Shown here piece by piece: positions 22,526-31,735 of a stretch of DNA of 38,889 nucleotides (position 1 is its first letter; the number at the start of each line of letters is the position of its first letter). The stretch covers positions 1-38,889 of the forward strand of contig CAMKSF010000013.1 in assembly GCA_946415375.1 (NCBI GenBank), written 5' to 3'. This stretch comes from an uncultured Clostridia bacterium. Lineage in GTDB: Bacteria > Bacillota > Clostridia > TANB77 > CAG-508. The position numbers and the translations under genes were made by a program. The notes under the pieces are model-generated. The model ran no database searches. It saw only the letters and a program-made list of their open reading frames with translations, and had not been told where the DNA came from.

Positions 22526-23988
22526 TAATAGCTCACCTCATCTCCATCTAAAGATTGAATATAATCATATACTGCTTTTGCACTTGGATATTCTGTATTA
22601 GTTGAACTTGAACTTATTGATGTCACTTTATTATTAGCAGTTTCTAAATCTTTACCTGTTAATACATTTTCAAGTGTTGCTTTGCTTATAAACATATTAG
22701 TACTAGCATTTTGATATTCTGTAAATGTTTTTGCAACACTCCTTAATTGGCCATTACTCATTCCAGTACCATATACAGTTGTAGTTTTAATAACTCCACC
22801 CACATCAGGATTAGCATAATCTGTATTTGTTACATAATTTGTTAAATCTACTTTTTGAGTCTCTAAAGCACTTAATTTATAATAGCCAACTTGGACATAT
22901 CCATTTGTTGATAAAGCCGTTGTAAATGCTTCATCTGTTGTATATGTATAAGTTTGGCTTGTGCTTTCAATGCCACTTATCCATAAATCTGGTACTTCTA
23001 ATGTTATTATCATTACATTTTGACCTACATTATAAACATCATTTGCTAATGCGTTAAATGCAGTTATCATTGATTGATAATTACTATAACTTAATGCTTG
23101 ATTTGCTCCTTCTGCTATACTCTTTGCTGTATTTGCTGTGCTATTTGCTGTGTCTGCTGTGTTTTCTATAGATGTTATGGTTGGCTGTAAATCTTCCTCA
23201 ACTTGTGTTACTGCACTTTGTACTATTTCTGCTTTATCTTGATTAGTCCAATAATCTACACCTTTAATTGGAGTATAGCCATCTTGTCCATTTGTTCCAT
23301 CTTTTCCATCTACGCCATCTTTGCCGTCTTTCCCATCAATTCCATCTGCACCCTTTAAGCTATCTAAAAAATCTTGTTCTGTTCCTTCATTTCCTTCTTC
23401 TAACCATATTTGATATGCTGATTTTCCATCTTCACCATCTTGACCATCTTGGCCGTCTATTCCATTAGTTCCATTTTGCCCAGGTTCTCCTGTATCGCCT
23501 TTTTCTCCTTTAAAATATCCTGTTTCTACTTTGTCTTCTAGGTCTTGTTCGAGTTCTGTCATATCTTGAAGCTTGCTATCTATTTCAAGGATTTTAGCAG
23601 CTAAAGTAGAATCCCATGTTTCATATTCATCTGGTATTTCTGTAGTAGCTTCAATTGCTTTTAAGACTTGCATTGAATATTCTATACTTTTGAATACTCT
23701 ATTATCAGTCATTCTTACAACTAACTGCATTATTATTTCGCCTTCTACAGAAAGAAGACTGTTTTTTACTTCTAATAAGTAACAGTCTTCTTCTTTATCA
23801 AGTATTATGTATTCTTTTTGAGAATTAGGTTTTTGTACTTCAAGTATTCCTTCGCCATCTAAAAAATTATCTTCAAATGTAAATTTTAGCGTTTCATTCT
23901 TATTTTCACCTTTTACACCTAAAAATCTATCTTCTTTTTTCATTACAACTTTTTTAGTTGAATTATTTATTTTTATTTCTTTTATCAT
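22525..23988 (-). CDS. Baseplate upper protein-like (BppU) with collagen-like repeats
   Basis: 487 residues. Residues about 1-110 match the BppU N-terminal domain that anchors side fibres to the baseplate. Then a helix, and two collagen-like blocks of G-x-y triplets (about 158-190 and 213-240, for example G-D-T-G-E-P-G-Q-N-G), interrupted by a short segment with W-L-E-E-G-N-E-G. The rest is helical and fibrous. It likely forms trimeric fibres. Overlaps the next tail gene by one base. Confidence 0.75.
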   Translation of the reverse strand: MIKEIKINNSTKKVVMKKEDRFLGVKGENKNETLKFTFEDNFLDGEGILEVQKPNSQKEYIILDKEEDCYLLEVKNSLLSVEGEIIMQLVVRMTDNRVFKSIEYSMQVLKAIEATTEIPDEYETWDSTLAAKILEIDSKLQDMTELEQDLEDKVETGYFKGEKGDTGEPGQNGTNGIDGQDGQDGEDGKSAYQIWLEEGNEGTEQDFLDSLKGADGIDGKDGKDGVDGKDGTNGQDGYTPIKGVDYWTNQDKAEIVQSAVTQVEEDLQPTITSIENTADTANSTANTAKSIAEGANQALSYSNYQSMITAFNALANDVYNVGQNVMIITLEVPDLWISGIESTSQTYTYTTDEAFTTALSTNGYVQVGYYKLSALETQKVDLTNYVTNTDYANPDVGGVIKTTTVYGTGMSNGQLRSVAKTFTEYQNASTNMFISKATLENVLTGKDLETANNKVTSISSSSTNTEYPSAKAVYDYIQSLDGDEVSY

Positions 23989-24001
23989 TTAGCACCTCCA
24001 T

Positions 24002-25402
24002 TTATATAAAATACCAATCACTTGACCAAGTATTATTTACATATGATTTTATAGCAATTCTTCCATTTGTACTATTATAATTACCAATCAAAATCACGCT
24101 ATGACCTACGCGTGTACTATCAGCAAGTGGAAAAATTAAAACACTTCCATACTGTGTAAAATCATTAGGTTTATTTAAGGTACTTGCATTATATTTACCA
24201 AATCCCTTAATTACAGATGTATCTAGCAAATCAGAAATAAGTCCTAAATCTTTAAAAGAAGAACTATCTAAATTATTTACATATTCTTTTGTTGAAACCT
24301 CTTTTCCTTGAACCTTTAAAACACCTGTTACATTTCCCCCTGAAACGTCAAGCTTTGTTCCTGCAACTCCGCTTCTTTTTTGGAGCTTTTGTTTATCTGT
24401 AAAATCTATTCTTAAGTTTCCAGTTTTGTATTGTACAAAATTTTCATCGCTTAATATGATAGCACTTATATAACTGTCATATATGCTATCCTGCGTTTTT
24501 ATTTTGATTGGTCTTCCAATATTTAGTTCTTTTACATCTATTAATTTTGAGCTTTTTGCAATATTAAATTCTACTAAATGTTTGTATGTATTTGCTCTTA
24601 TTACATTTAATGCTTCTTCTTGTGCATTTTCTAATGTATCACAGCTTATTGTTTCAATTCTTCCTTCTAATCTATTAACATCGTTTTTATTTGTAGTTGT
24701 TGTTCTATCTGATTTCAAATATAAATTATAAACACTTCCGTCTTCTCTAACATAAGCTTCTACTTTTGTAACTGGGTCTACTTCATAAACTTTATTGTAT
24801 CCTGTAACTTCCGCAAGTGTTGTATCAATTAACATTGTACTTTCTGATTTATTTTCTATATCAATTTTTAATCTTCTATTTATAATTCCTTCAAATTTAA
24901 ATTCTGTGTATATATTCTTATACTGTCTACAATTTATTAAATATGTATGAAAATTATATAAATTATCTTCATCATTAATTGTTACATTAGCTTCTGTAGT
25001 AGAATGAACATATACATCTACATAATTCAAATTAAGAATGCTATCACTTGAATTAATAAAGTTTCTATCCATCTCATTTGCTATATAATTTTCAATTCCA
25101 TTTGTCAGCATATTTTCTTTATCTCTTAAAATAATTTTTCTATCGAATATATTTGATATATCTAATAAGCTAACTGTTACTGCTTTTTCTTCTTTTGATG
25201 TTATTACATCATCTATTACAAATAAAAATTGTTTATATAATCCATTAAAAACAAGATAAAAACCTTTTTTCGCACATTTTAGAGAAGGTAAAACAATTTC
25301 TGATTTACCATTTGTTTCTTCATCTAAATTTAAATTGTATTTACAAGGACGACATACTGATAATATATTTAAATTCTTGTTATCTAATATATATATTTCC
25401 AT
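24002..25402 (-). CDS. Tail-tip hub protein (Gp37-like)
   Basis: 466 residues. The N-terminal 350 residues, with D-N-K-N-L-N-I-L-S-V near the start and a long mixed alpha/beta body, resemble the siphovirus Gp37-like hub protein that sits at the tail tip. The last 100 residues add a short fibre (G-V-A-G-T-K-L-D-V-S-G-G-N-V-T-G) ending in a small beta domain. Named by position and general pattern rather than by a clear motif. Confidence 0.55.
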   Translation of the reverse strand: MEIYILDNKNLNILSVCRPCKYNLNLDEETNGKSEIVLPSLKCAKKGFYLVFNGLYKQFLFVIDDVITSKEEKAVTVSLLDISNIFDRKIILRDKENMLTNGIENYIANEMDRNFINSSDSILNLNYVDVYVHSTTEANVTINDEDNLYNFHTYLINCRQYKNIYTEFKFEGIINRRLKIDIENKSESTMLIDTTLAEVTGYNKVYEVDPVTKVEAYVREDGSVYNLYLKSDRTTTTNKNDVNRLEGRIETISCDTLENAQEEALNVIRANTYKHLVEFNIAKSSKLIDVKELNIGRPIKIKTQDSIYDSYISAIILSDENFVQYKTGNLRIDFTDKQKLQKRSGVAGTKLDVSGGNVTGVLKVQGKEVSTKEYVNNLDSSSFKDLGLISDLLDTSVIKGFGKYNASTLNKPNDFTQYGSVLIFPLADSTRVGHSVILIGNYNSTNGRIAIKSYVNNTWSSDWYFI

Positions 25403-25414
25403 ATTCTCACCTAC

Positions 25415-26803
25415 TTATGAGATTTTCATAAGAACTATTTTGTACATAAAGTCACGTGCTGATGTAGCCCAGTTCCAAGCATAACATGATATTTTATTAG
25501 TATCACCTTTAGCTCCAAGAGTAATGGATTTGTAAGTTGCACCAGTAAGCATTTGAGTCGAAATAGCACTATCTAACTCGTAACTATATCCTGCATCACT
25601 ATAAAATTTTGATCCAAATGCAATACATACGCAATTATTTGCATTATATCCAGTTGGGAAATTTAATTTCCAATTCGTCGCCATAGCATTGTTATTTTGC
25701 ACATTCTCATTTGTATTTGCTGTTAATGTTTGTGTTCCTGTTAAAACTGCAATATTAGCTTGTGATGTATTAATTGTTACATTTCCACTTCCATCAACGC
25801 TTGCGCTTCCACTTACTGCTCCTGAAAGAGCTAATGTTCTAGCTGTACCCCATTTTGAAGTAGTTATATTGGCAGTTCCATTGAAACTTGTTCCGTTAAT
25901 TGTTCTTGCATCTTTAAGCTTCGTTGCTGAACCTGCATTTCCTGTTGTTGCTACACTAGCAGTTCCTGATAATTTCGAAGCGTCTAAACTTGTTACAGGA
26001 ATACTTATATTACCTGAACCATCAAAACTTGTAGCTGTTCCTGTTGCTCCACCTGAGATAGCAATTGTCCTTGCATTTTTTAATTTTGTTGCAGTTCCTG
26101 CATTTCCTGTACAACTTCCAGAAGAACCACTACAATTTCCAGTAACATTTCCTTCAACGCCACCATTGCTTGAAAAAATTATTTTATTGCCTTGCATATT
26201 TATATCGCCAGACATTGTTCCGCCTTCTTTTAATAAATACACACTTCCATCAATTACATTTGCAAGTTCTTGTCTTATTTCTTCTAATAATGCCTCTGCT
26301 TCTTGGTCTTTTGCATTAAATAAAGTATTAAAATTACTATTTATTTGACTATATAAACTAGTTAAATTTAAGAATGTTCTTCTATCTGTAAAATCTATTA
26401 TTCCTTGCTCTGTTACTTTAAAACGTGCAAATTCATATTGATATAAGCTGCCTCCATTAAACAAATCTTCTTTTGTCAAGCTTGAGTATGCATTTGCATT
26501 TCTTACAAGTTTTATTGAAGCTTGATTTAATTCAGATGTTGTATTTGTTTGACTTAAATCTATTTCACATATTAACTGATAATATCCTGTATTTGTTATA
26601 TCTGAAATTGTTTCATTTCCTACAATTTCAAGTAATCTTCCCATTACACAAAAATATCCTGCTCCAATTGTAACAGAGCTATTTGTCTTACTTAAACTAC
26701 AACCTTTTGTTACTCCCATATTTCCTTGTAGAAAAGTATTTATAAAATGTGCAAATGCTTCATTTGCAAAAGTTTGAAATTTAAAAACATGTCCTTTTAA
26801 CAT
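25415..26803 (-). CDS. Tail fibre protein with repeats
   Basis: 462 residues. Residues about 1-190 form the attachment domain (baseplate-binding type). From about 220 on there are repeats of the kind G-N-A-G-T-A-T-K-L-K-x-A-R-T-I, well known from tail fibres where they build a beta-structured shaft (T-A-T-K-L, S-A-T-K-L and similar appear several times). The end (about 360-462) is a globular tip. It is likely part of host recognition. Confidence 0.8.
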   Translation of the reverse strand: MLKGHVFKFQTFANEAFAHFINTFLQGNMGVTKGCSLSKTNSSVTIGAGYFCVMGRLLEIVGNETISDITNTGYYQLICEIDLSQTNTTSELNQASIKLVRNANAYSSLTKEDLFNGGSLYQYEFARFKVTEQGIIDFTDRRTFLNLTSLYSQINSNFNTLFNAKDQEAEALLEEIRQELANVIDGSVYLLKEGGTMSGDINMQGNKIIFSSNGGVEGNVTGNCSGSSGSCTGNAGTATKLKNARTIAISGGATGTATSFDGSGNISIPVTSLDASKLSGTASVATTGNAGSATKLKDARTINGTSFNGTANITTSKWGTARTLALSGAVSGSASVDGSGNVTINTSQANIAVLTGTQTLTANTNENVQNNNAMATNWKLNFPTGYNANNCVCIAFGSKFYSDAGYSYELDSAISTQMLTGATYKSITLGAKGDTNKISCYAWNWATSARDFMYKIVLMKIS

Positions 26804-26817
26804 ATTACCCTCCTTCT

Positions 26818-27663
26818 CTAAACAGCTACATATTCTTCAAAAATCGTTAGTCTTGTATTTAATATCTCATTCTCTCCACTTACCTTAACTTCACTTACTC
26901 CCTTTGGAAGTTTGAAAAAGTTAATATTATTTAAATCTAAATAATTAAATAAGTTTTCTTGCGTATTATTCGCATGTACTAAATATAAAAATAAATCATT
27001 ATCTTTTGTTGAATACATTAGTTTTTCTCCTTCTTCTACTGTTAAAGTTAATGCTAATTCATATATTTTTTGTTTATTTACATATACTTGAATTTTTGGA
27101 TTTAAAACATAACCGTTCATTTCCAATAAAAAAGGAGCTTCTACATGCCCCTTATTTTCAAAAACTAAATTTCTATTTTCATAATCTGTAAATCTACTAT
27201 CCCATTCAAAATCCCAGCGAATTTCGTTCTCTGTTTCATCTCCTAAATATACAACATTGTTTTCTTTGTACCAGAGCGACAAACAATCAAAAGTTATAGT
27301 CTCTGATAAAACTCCTGTTGTTTGAATTTGAGTTTTTGATAAACCTTGTATCTGAATATCTTTGTAAAACTCTAACGTCTTTTCTTTTTGTGGTATTATA
27401 TATTGAAATTTTAAAGTTTCTGAACCTTCTATAAAATCTACTAACTTAGTATAATTATCATAATTTGCAAAGTTTACTATTCCATTTATTTGTCCTTGTT
27501 CAATTTTTCTTACATTACTTATAAATGAATTTTCAATTTGCTCATATTCACTTGAATAATTATAGCCAAGTCCAGAAGGTTCTGTTAATAAGCAATAATT
27601 TTTTATATCCATCAATGAAAATGTTTGTCCTTTTTCATTGATTAGATTAAATTCTCTTACCAC
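26818..27663 (-). CDS. Distal tail protein (Dit-like)
   Basis: 281 residues from GTG 27663, chosen because GTAGGTG precedes it and homologues begin near R-E-F-N-L-I-N-E-K-G; an in-frame ATG at 27690 lies inside the terminator hairpin region. The N-terminal segment G-Q-T-F-S-L-M-D and the later galectin-like strands match the phage tail family that joins tail tube and baseplate. Gene order (tape measure, moron, this, fibres) supports it. Confidence 0.7.
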   Translation of the reverse strand: MVREFNLINEKGQTFSLMDIKNYCLLTEPSGLGYNYSSEYEQIENSFISNVRKIEQGQINGIVNFANYDNYTKLVDFIEGSETLKFQYIIPQKEKTLEFYKDIQIQGLSKTQIQTTGVLSETITFDCLSLWYKENNVVYLGDETENEIRWDFEWDSRFTDYENRNLVFENKGHVEAPFLLEMNGYVLNPKIQVYVNKQKIYELALTLTVEEGEKLMYSTKDNDLFLYLVHANNTQENLFNYLDLNNINFFKLPKGVSEVKVSGENEILNTRLTIFEEYVAV

Positions 27664-27693
27664 TTTATCACCTACTTTCTTTAAAAACATATT

Positions 27694-27719
27694 AAAAGAC
27701 AGTCATTTGACTGCCCTTT
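27694..27719 (-). terminator. Terminator after the zinc-ribbon moron
   Basis: On the minus strand an 11-bp stem with two G-U pairs (AAAGGGCAGTC with GACTGTCTTTT) and an AAAT loop, followed by AAT. It separates the moron from the distal tail gene. Confidence 0.65.
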
Positions 27720-27735
27720 AATCTATTTTTATTTA

Positions 27736-28800
27736 TTATTTTTCTAATTCTACATACTCTGCTTCAATCCACGGTAATGTTATCTCAGCTCCCAATATAG
27801 AAGTATATTTATAATTTCCTAAAGCTCCACCCCATATTGTTATTATATCATCTTCTAGTATTCTGTCTGCACCAGCTTCATTAATGTATGTTACATAAAT
27901 TGTATCTTTATAATATCCATATGAGTCTTTTGTTATATTTACTCTTAATGAAATTGTATTTTTTGATTCTAATACTTGAATAACTTTTCCTTTTACTTTT
28001 ACACTGTTTCCTTTAATTTTATCTGGATTCCTTGCTAGTTGTTCAAAAGTATATTCATTACATTTACTTTTAAAATCTTCTTCTTGCTTTTTTGCCTCTT
28101 CTTTTTCATATTCTGTTTTAAACTCATTATATATGTTATCTATATCTTTTGAATTACTTTTGTATTTTAGTTGTAAATCGTGGTTTAAATTGCAACCCAC
28201 AATATTATATCGACTTATTTGAACGCATTTTAAAATATTTTCATTTTTTTGGCAAAGATATTTATATTGTTCTTTTTTTTGACTATTTAATATTGAAAAA
28301 TAAAATCTACTATCTGTGCTTAATCCACAGTAACCTTCTACTTTTTCTTCTCTATTATATGAATCAGATATTATTTTATATTTTGCTTTACATACGCCAT
28401 TATCAAAAATAATTATTCCTTTTGCTTTAAAGATATGCCCTAATCCATTGTCATCTTCTATAGTAAATTCATATGCACCATCATAATCGTTCAAAATTTG
28501 AAAAGGATTTTGATTTAGCTCTGTTTTTTCTTCAATATCATTAACTGTAATATTTGAGTTCGTTTGAATATTATCATTTTTGATTAATGATGGATAAATA
28601 ACAAATATAAAAGTATACATTAATATTCCTAAAAACACAATTCCTAAAATAAAAATTGGATTTTTTGACAAATCATTTTTGCTTTTATTAATATTATTTG
28701 TTTTGCTATTTTGTCTCTGATTATTTTTTATTGGAGTACCACAAAAATTACAAAATTTATATTTTTCATCAACTTCTTTTCCACATTTATTACAAAACAT
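27736..28800 (-). CDS. Moron: zinc-ribbon membrane protein with OB-like domain
   Basis: 354 residues inserted into the tail operon between tape measure and distal tail genes. It starts with a zinc ribbon (C-N-K-C-G ... C-N-F-C-G, residues 3-21), then a basic linker, one transmembrane helix (about 51-71) and an outside or periplasm-like part. The last 100 residues (V-K-V-K-G-K-V-I-Q-V and D-T-I-Y-V-T-Y) look like an OB-type beta barrel. It has its own promoter, a palindrome, a Spo0A-box pair and a terminator, so it can be expressed in the lysogen. Function unknown; zinc-ribbon plus membrane-anchor proteins are common in clostridial genomes as sensors or stress proteins. Confidence 0.6.
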   Translation of the reverse strand: MFCNKCGKEVDEKYKFCNFCGTPIKNNQRQNSKTNNINKSKNDLSKNPIFILGIVFLGILMYTFIFVIYPSLIKNDNIQTNSNITVNDIEEKTELNQNPFQILNDYDGAYEFTIEDDNGLGHIFKAKGIIIFDNGVCKAKYKIISDSYNREEKVEGYCGLSTDSRFYFSILNSQKKEQYKYLCQKNENILKCVQISRYNIVGCNLNHDLQLKYKSNSKDIDNIYNEFKTEYEKEEAKKQEEDFKSKCNEYTFEQLARNPDKIKGNSVKVKGKVIQVLESKNTISLRVNITKDSYGYYKDTIYVTYINEAGADRILEDDIITIWGGALGNYKYTSILGAEITLPWIEAEYVELEK

Positions 28801-28810
28801 TTTATCCCCT

Positions 28811-28886
28811 CTTTCGATATAATTTATTAAAATTATATCGAAAGAATTTAATGTTTACAAGGAAAATTTTACGACATATTTCGACA
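28811..28886 (-). promoter_or_regulatory. Moron promoter with perfect palindrome and Spo0A boxes
   Basis: Minus strand: TTGTAA (28860-28855), 17 bases, TATAAT (28837-28832). The -10 box lies in a perfect palindrome with 15-base arms (28811-28825 and 28830-28844), a likely operator or, as RNA, a hairpin next to the ribosome binding site. Ten bases upstream of the -35 are TACGACA (28870-28876, 6 of 7) and TTCGACA (28880-28886, perfect 0A box), spaced 10 bp, the usual place for activation. Confidence 0.65.
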
Positions 28887-28903
28887 AAATATGCCATATT
28901 TTA

Positions 28904-31084
28904 TTAATAAGCTAATCCAAATCTTCTATTAATATAGTTTACAGCATTATTTAATTCTGCCTCATTCATTTTTTGAGGATAAAAATTTACATTAATTGTA
29001 TTATTATTTCCTCCTGCTTCTTTTATAGCTTGTGCCATATATTTTGTAAGAGTTCTATCTAATGGAATTACCGCTTCCGCTGATTTTCCTTCACCTATTA
29101 ATGATAAAGTTGGACTATTTACAATTCCACCTTTTGCAAGTTCTGGTATTCTAGGCATATAAAAACTTCTGCCACCATAAAATGGAACCCAATCAGGAAT
29201 CCTTATCTCTCCTATATGTGATAAGCCATTATTAATCATTCTTATAACTGAATTTAACGCATTTCTAACCATTGCACCTAAACCGTCAAAAATTGAGCCA
29301 AAAATTCCTCTAATACCACTCCAAGCTTTCTCCCAATCTCCTGTAAAAACTCCTGTTAAAAACTCAATTAAGCCTCTAAATACTCCTATCACTGTATTAA
29401 TACCTATCATAATATTATTTAGAACATATTCGACTATTATTCCTATATTACGAAAAACAATATCAAATGCTGGAGCTAATTTTTTCATTAAATTGTCAAC
29501 AATAGGAAATATAAAATTAATATATACTTGTTTTGCAGCTTCAGAAAACTCTTCTAGCAACATTCTTAGATTTTCTAAAGTATCTTTTACATTTGTATCC
29601 CAAAACTCAACAAACCAATCAATTGCACTTTTTATGTATGGTCTTAAAAATTCAATAAGTTTTTTTACTCTTTTCAGATATTCTTGTACAATTTCATTTA
29701 TTGATGCCTTAATTTTATCGTTCGTATTATACAAATATATTAAAGCTGCAGTTGCTGCTGCAATTGCAGCAATAACTAACGTAATTGGATTTGTAGCGGC
29801 TGCTATAACACCGCTTAATCCTCCAACACTTGCACTAATTGAACCAATCCAAGCCGAAACTTGACTTAATGCTCCAATTATAGTGCTGATTGTTGTTATT
29901 ACTTTTCCTAAAGTTAAAAGAACTGGACCTATTGCTGCAACAATTAATAATGTATTCGTTATTACCTTTTTAGTTTCTTCATCTAAACTATTAAATTTTT
30001 CTATAAATTCAATTGCTTTATCTAATATCGTTTTTATAGTTGGAATTAAGCTTTCAGTTAATGCTCCTACAAGTCTATTAAATGTATCTTTAAGATTCGA
30101 AATTTTACCATTTAACGTTTCACTTTGAGCACCCATAGCTCCAAAATATTTTCCTCCCTCTTGAGAAGCATATTTTAAAGCACCACTTAAATCTTCCCAC
30201 GTGACAGTCATATTAGCAGCTTCTTCTTTTGATACATTTAAATAATCTGCTAATACACCATAAATATCAATTCCTGCCATACCAAATTGTTTAATATCTC
30301 CAGCAGATGCTTTTCCAAGGTTTTTAACTTGTTGTAAGTTGTATGCCATTCTAGAAAATTCATCACTACCACCACCTGAAGCAGCAACTGCATCACCTAA
30401 AGCAAAAATAATGTCTCTTGTTTCTTCTGCATTTAATCCTGTTGCTAACAGAAGTTGATTAGCTTCTGTTAATGATTTAACATCAAAAGGTGTTTTTGCT
30501 GCATCATTTTGTATTTGAGTCATTATTTTAGATGCTTCTTCTTCACTTCCTGTTAATGTTTTTAATGCAGTTTCATACTTTTCTAATTGTGCATTATATT
30601 TTACTCCTAACACTCCACCAGTCCCAATTAGTGCTGTTAAACCCATGAACTTTTGTCCAATATTTGTTATAGTTGAACCTATAGATTCTAACTTTGTACT
30701 AAAAGCTTTTAATCCTTCACTTACTTTTGTCCAATTTGAAGCCTCAACTTTTAATTCTTTTAATTTATTTTGGGTAGATATTATCTCTCTTTGTAAATTT
30801 CTATATTGTTCTGAATTTAAATCCCCTCCAGACTTAATATATAAATCTTGAGCTGTTTTTAATTGCTTTAATTTTTCAGTAGTTTGTTGAATATTTTGTT
30901 TTAAAACAATTTGTTTCTGTGCTAATAATTCTGTATTTTTAGGGTCTAATTTAAGTAAAGTGTTGATACCTTTAAGTTCTTTACTTAAACTAGATGTTAC
31001 AGAGTTAACTTTACTCAATGCCTTTTGTAAGCCTGAGGTATCTCCACCTATTTCAACTAAAAGACCTTTTACCGAACCAGCCAT
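28904..31084 (-). CDS. Tape measure protein
   Basis: 726 residues, setting tail length. The N-terminus (G-L-L-V-E-I-G-G-D-T-S-G-L-Q-K-A-L) is the usual start of clostridial tape measure proteins, followed by a long coiled coil (about 30-140), the conserved tape-measure domain (E-K-Y-E-T-A-L-K-T-L-T-G-S ... D-V-K-S-L-T-E-A), then two hydrophobic stretches (about 375-460, A-I-G-P-V-L-L-T-L and A-A-I-A-A-A-T-A-A-L-I-Y-L) that may insert in the host membrane. It is the longest gene of the window, as expected. At ATG 31084 it lies 2 bases after the tail chaperone gene. Confidence 0.92.
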   Translation of the reverse strand: MAGSVKGLLVEIGGDTSGLQKALSKVNSVTSSLSKELKGINTLLKLDPKNTELLAQKQIVLKQNIQQTTEKLKQLKTAQDLYIKSGGDLNSEQYRNLQREIISTQNKLKELKVEASNWTKVSEGLKAFSTKLESIGSTITNIGQKFMGLTALIGTGGVLGVKYNAQLEKYETALKTLTGSEEEASKIMTQIQNDAAKTPFDVKSLTEANQLLLATGLNAEETRDIIFALGDAVAASGGGSDEFSRMAYNLQQVKNLGKASAGDIKQFGMAGIDIYGVLADYLNVSKEEAANMTVTWEDLSGALKYASQEGGKYFGAMGAQSETLNGKISNLKDTFNRLVGALTESLIPTIKTILDKAIEFIEKFNSLDEETKKVITNTLLIVAAIGPVLLTLGKVITTISTIIGALSQVSAWIGSISASVGGLSGVIAAATNPITLVIAAIAAATAALIYLYNTNDKIKASINEIVQEYLKRVKKLIEFLRPYIKSAIDWFVEFWDTNVKDTLENLRMLLEEFSEAAKQVYINFIFPIVDNLMKKLAPAFDIVFRNIGIIVEYVLNNIMIGINTVIGVFRGLIEFLTGVFTGDWEKAWSGIRGIFGSIFDGLGAMVRNALNSVIRMINNGLSHIGEIRIPDWVPFYGGRSFYMPRIPELAKGGIVNSPTLSLIGEGKSAEAVIPLDRTLTKYMAQAIKEAGGNNNTINVNFYPQKMNEAELNNAVNYINRRFGLAY

Positions 31085-31086
31085 TT

Positions 31087-31359
31087 CTATCTACCTCCTG
31101 CTAAAGCATCCCAATCAGATTGAGTTGCTTTTCTTGTTTTATTTGTGTTATCTATATTAGTTTCATCAATAAAACAAAGCATTATCTTAGCAACATCTTT
31201 ATATTCTAAATGTTTTAAGTCCTCTATTTTTAGACCAATTTTTAAACATGTAGCAATAAATCTGTGCTCTTCTAATGCCTCGTTTTCACTTTCTTTTCCT
31301 TTTGGTATTTTTTGTGTTTCTTTAATTAATTCATCATCAACAAAATGATGATACGGCAA
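31087..31359 (-). CDS. Tail assembly chaperone, second reading frame (gpT-like)
   Basis: 90 residues from TTG 31359, with a full AGGAGG 9 bases upstream (31374-31369). It overlaps the preceding chaperone by 23 bases in the +1 frame. In many siphoviruses the second chaperone frame is reached by programmed frameshifting to give a G-T fusion; here it also has its own start site, so both ways are possible. Rich in charged residues; it lies directly before the tape measure gene. Confidence 0.6.
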   Translation of the reverse strand: MPYHHFVDDELIKETQKIPKGKESENEALEEHRFIATCLKIGLKIEDLKHLEYKDVAKIMLCFIDETNIDNTNKTRKATQSDWDALAGGR

Positions 31360-31723
31360 CTTCCGTTACCTCCTGAATCCATTTATCTGATAAATCAATT
31401 TTTTCTATTGCTTTTAGCCAATTTTCAAAACTTTCAATTTTGTCATTAGCTGAATAAATTAGTATATATGCTATTCTTTCAATTACATCTATAAAGTCAT
31501 CTAAATGTTCCATCATGTATAGATTTATTTCTTTTTCTATTTCTTCATCTGCTAAGCCTTTTTCAGCTAATTCCTTTTTAATTTTTTCTTGATTATCGGA
31601 AAATTCGCTAAGTACCTTTATATCAGCGAAAATTCCTCTGTTAAATGTTTTTTTATATTCAAATCTCGTAAAAGCATTACATGTAATTGGATATTCTTTA
31701 TCGCAAATTGTTATTGACTTCAT
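31337..31723 (-). CDS. Tail assembly chaperone (gpG-like)
   Basis: 128 residues between major tail protein and tape measure genes, the standard place of tail chaperones. Starts M-K-S-I-T-I-C-D-K-E-Y-P-I-T and has C-N-A-F-T-R-F-E-Y-K-K-T, a pattern of Firmicute gpG-like proteins. The last residues before the stop lie in the overlap with the second frame. Confidence 0.75.
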   Translation of the reverse strand: MKSITICDKEYPITCNAFTRFEYKKTFNRGIFADIKVLSEFSDNQEKIKKELAEKGLADEEIEKEINLYMMEHLDDFIDVIERIAYILIYSANDKIESFENWLKAIEKIDLSDKWIQEVTEVAVSSFC

Positions 31724-31735
31724 ATCTATTTCCTC

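Noticed and set aside
16984..28886. LexA (SOS) boxes for the TTCGACA motifs
   Set aside because: The Firmicute LexA site is the palindrome CGAAC-N4-GTTCG; these are tandem non-palindromic 7-mers.
31337..31374. CGG-type frameshift between the tail chaperone frames
   Set aside because: The CGG there is not in phase in the first gene, and the second frame has its own AGGAGG and TTG.
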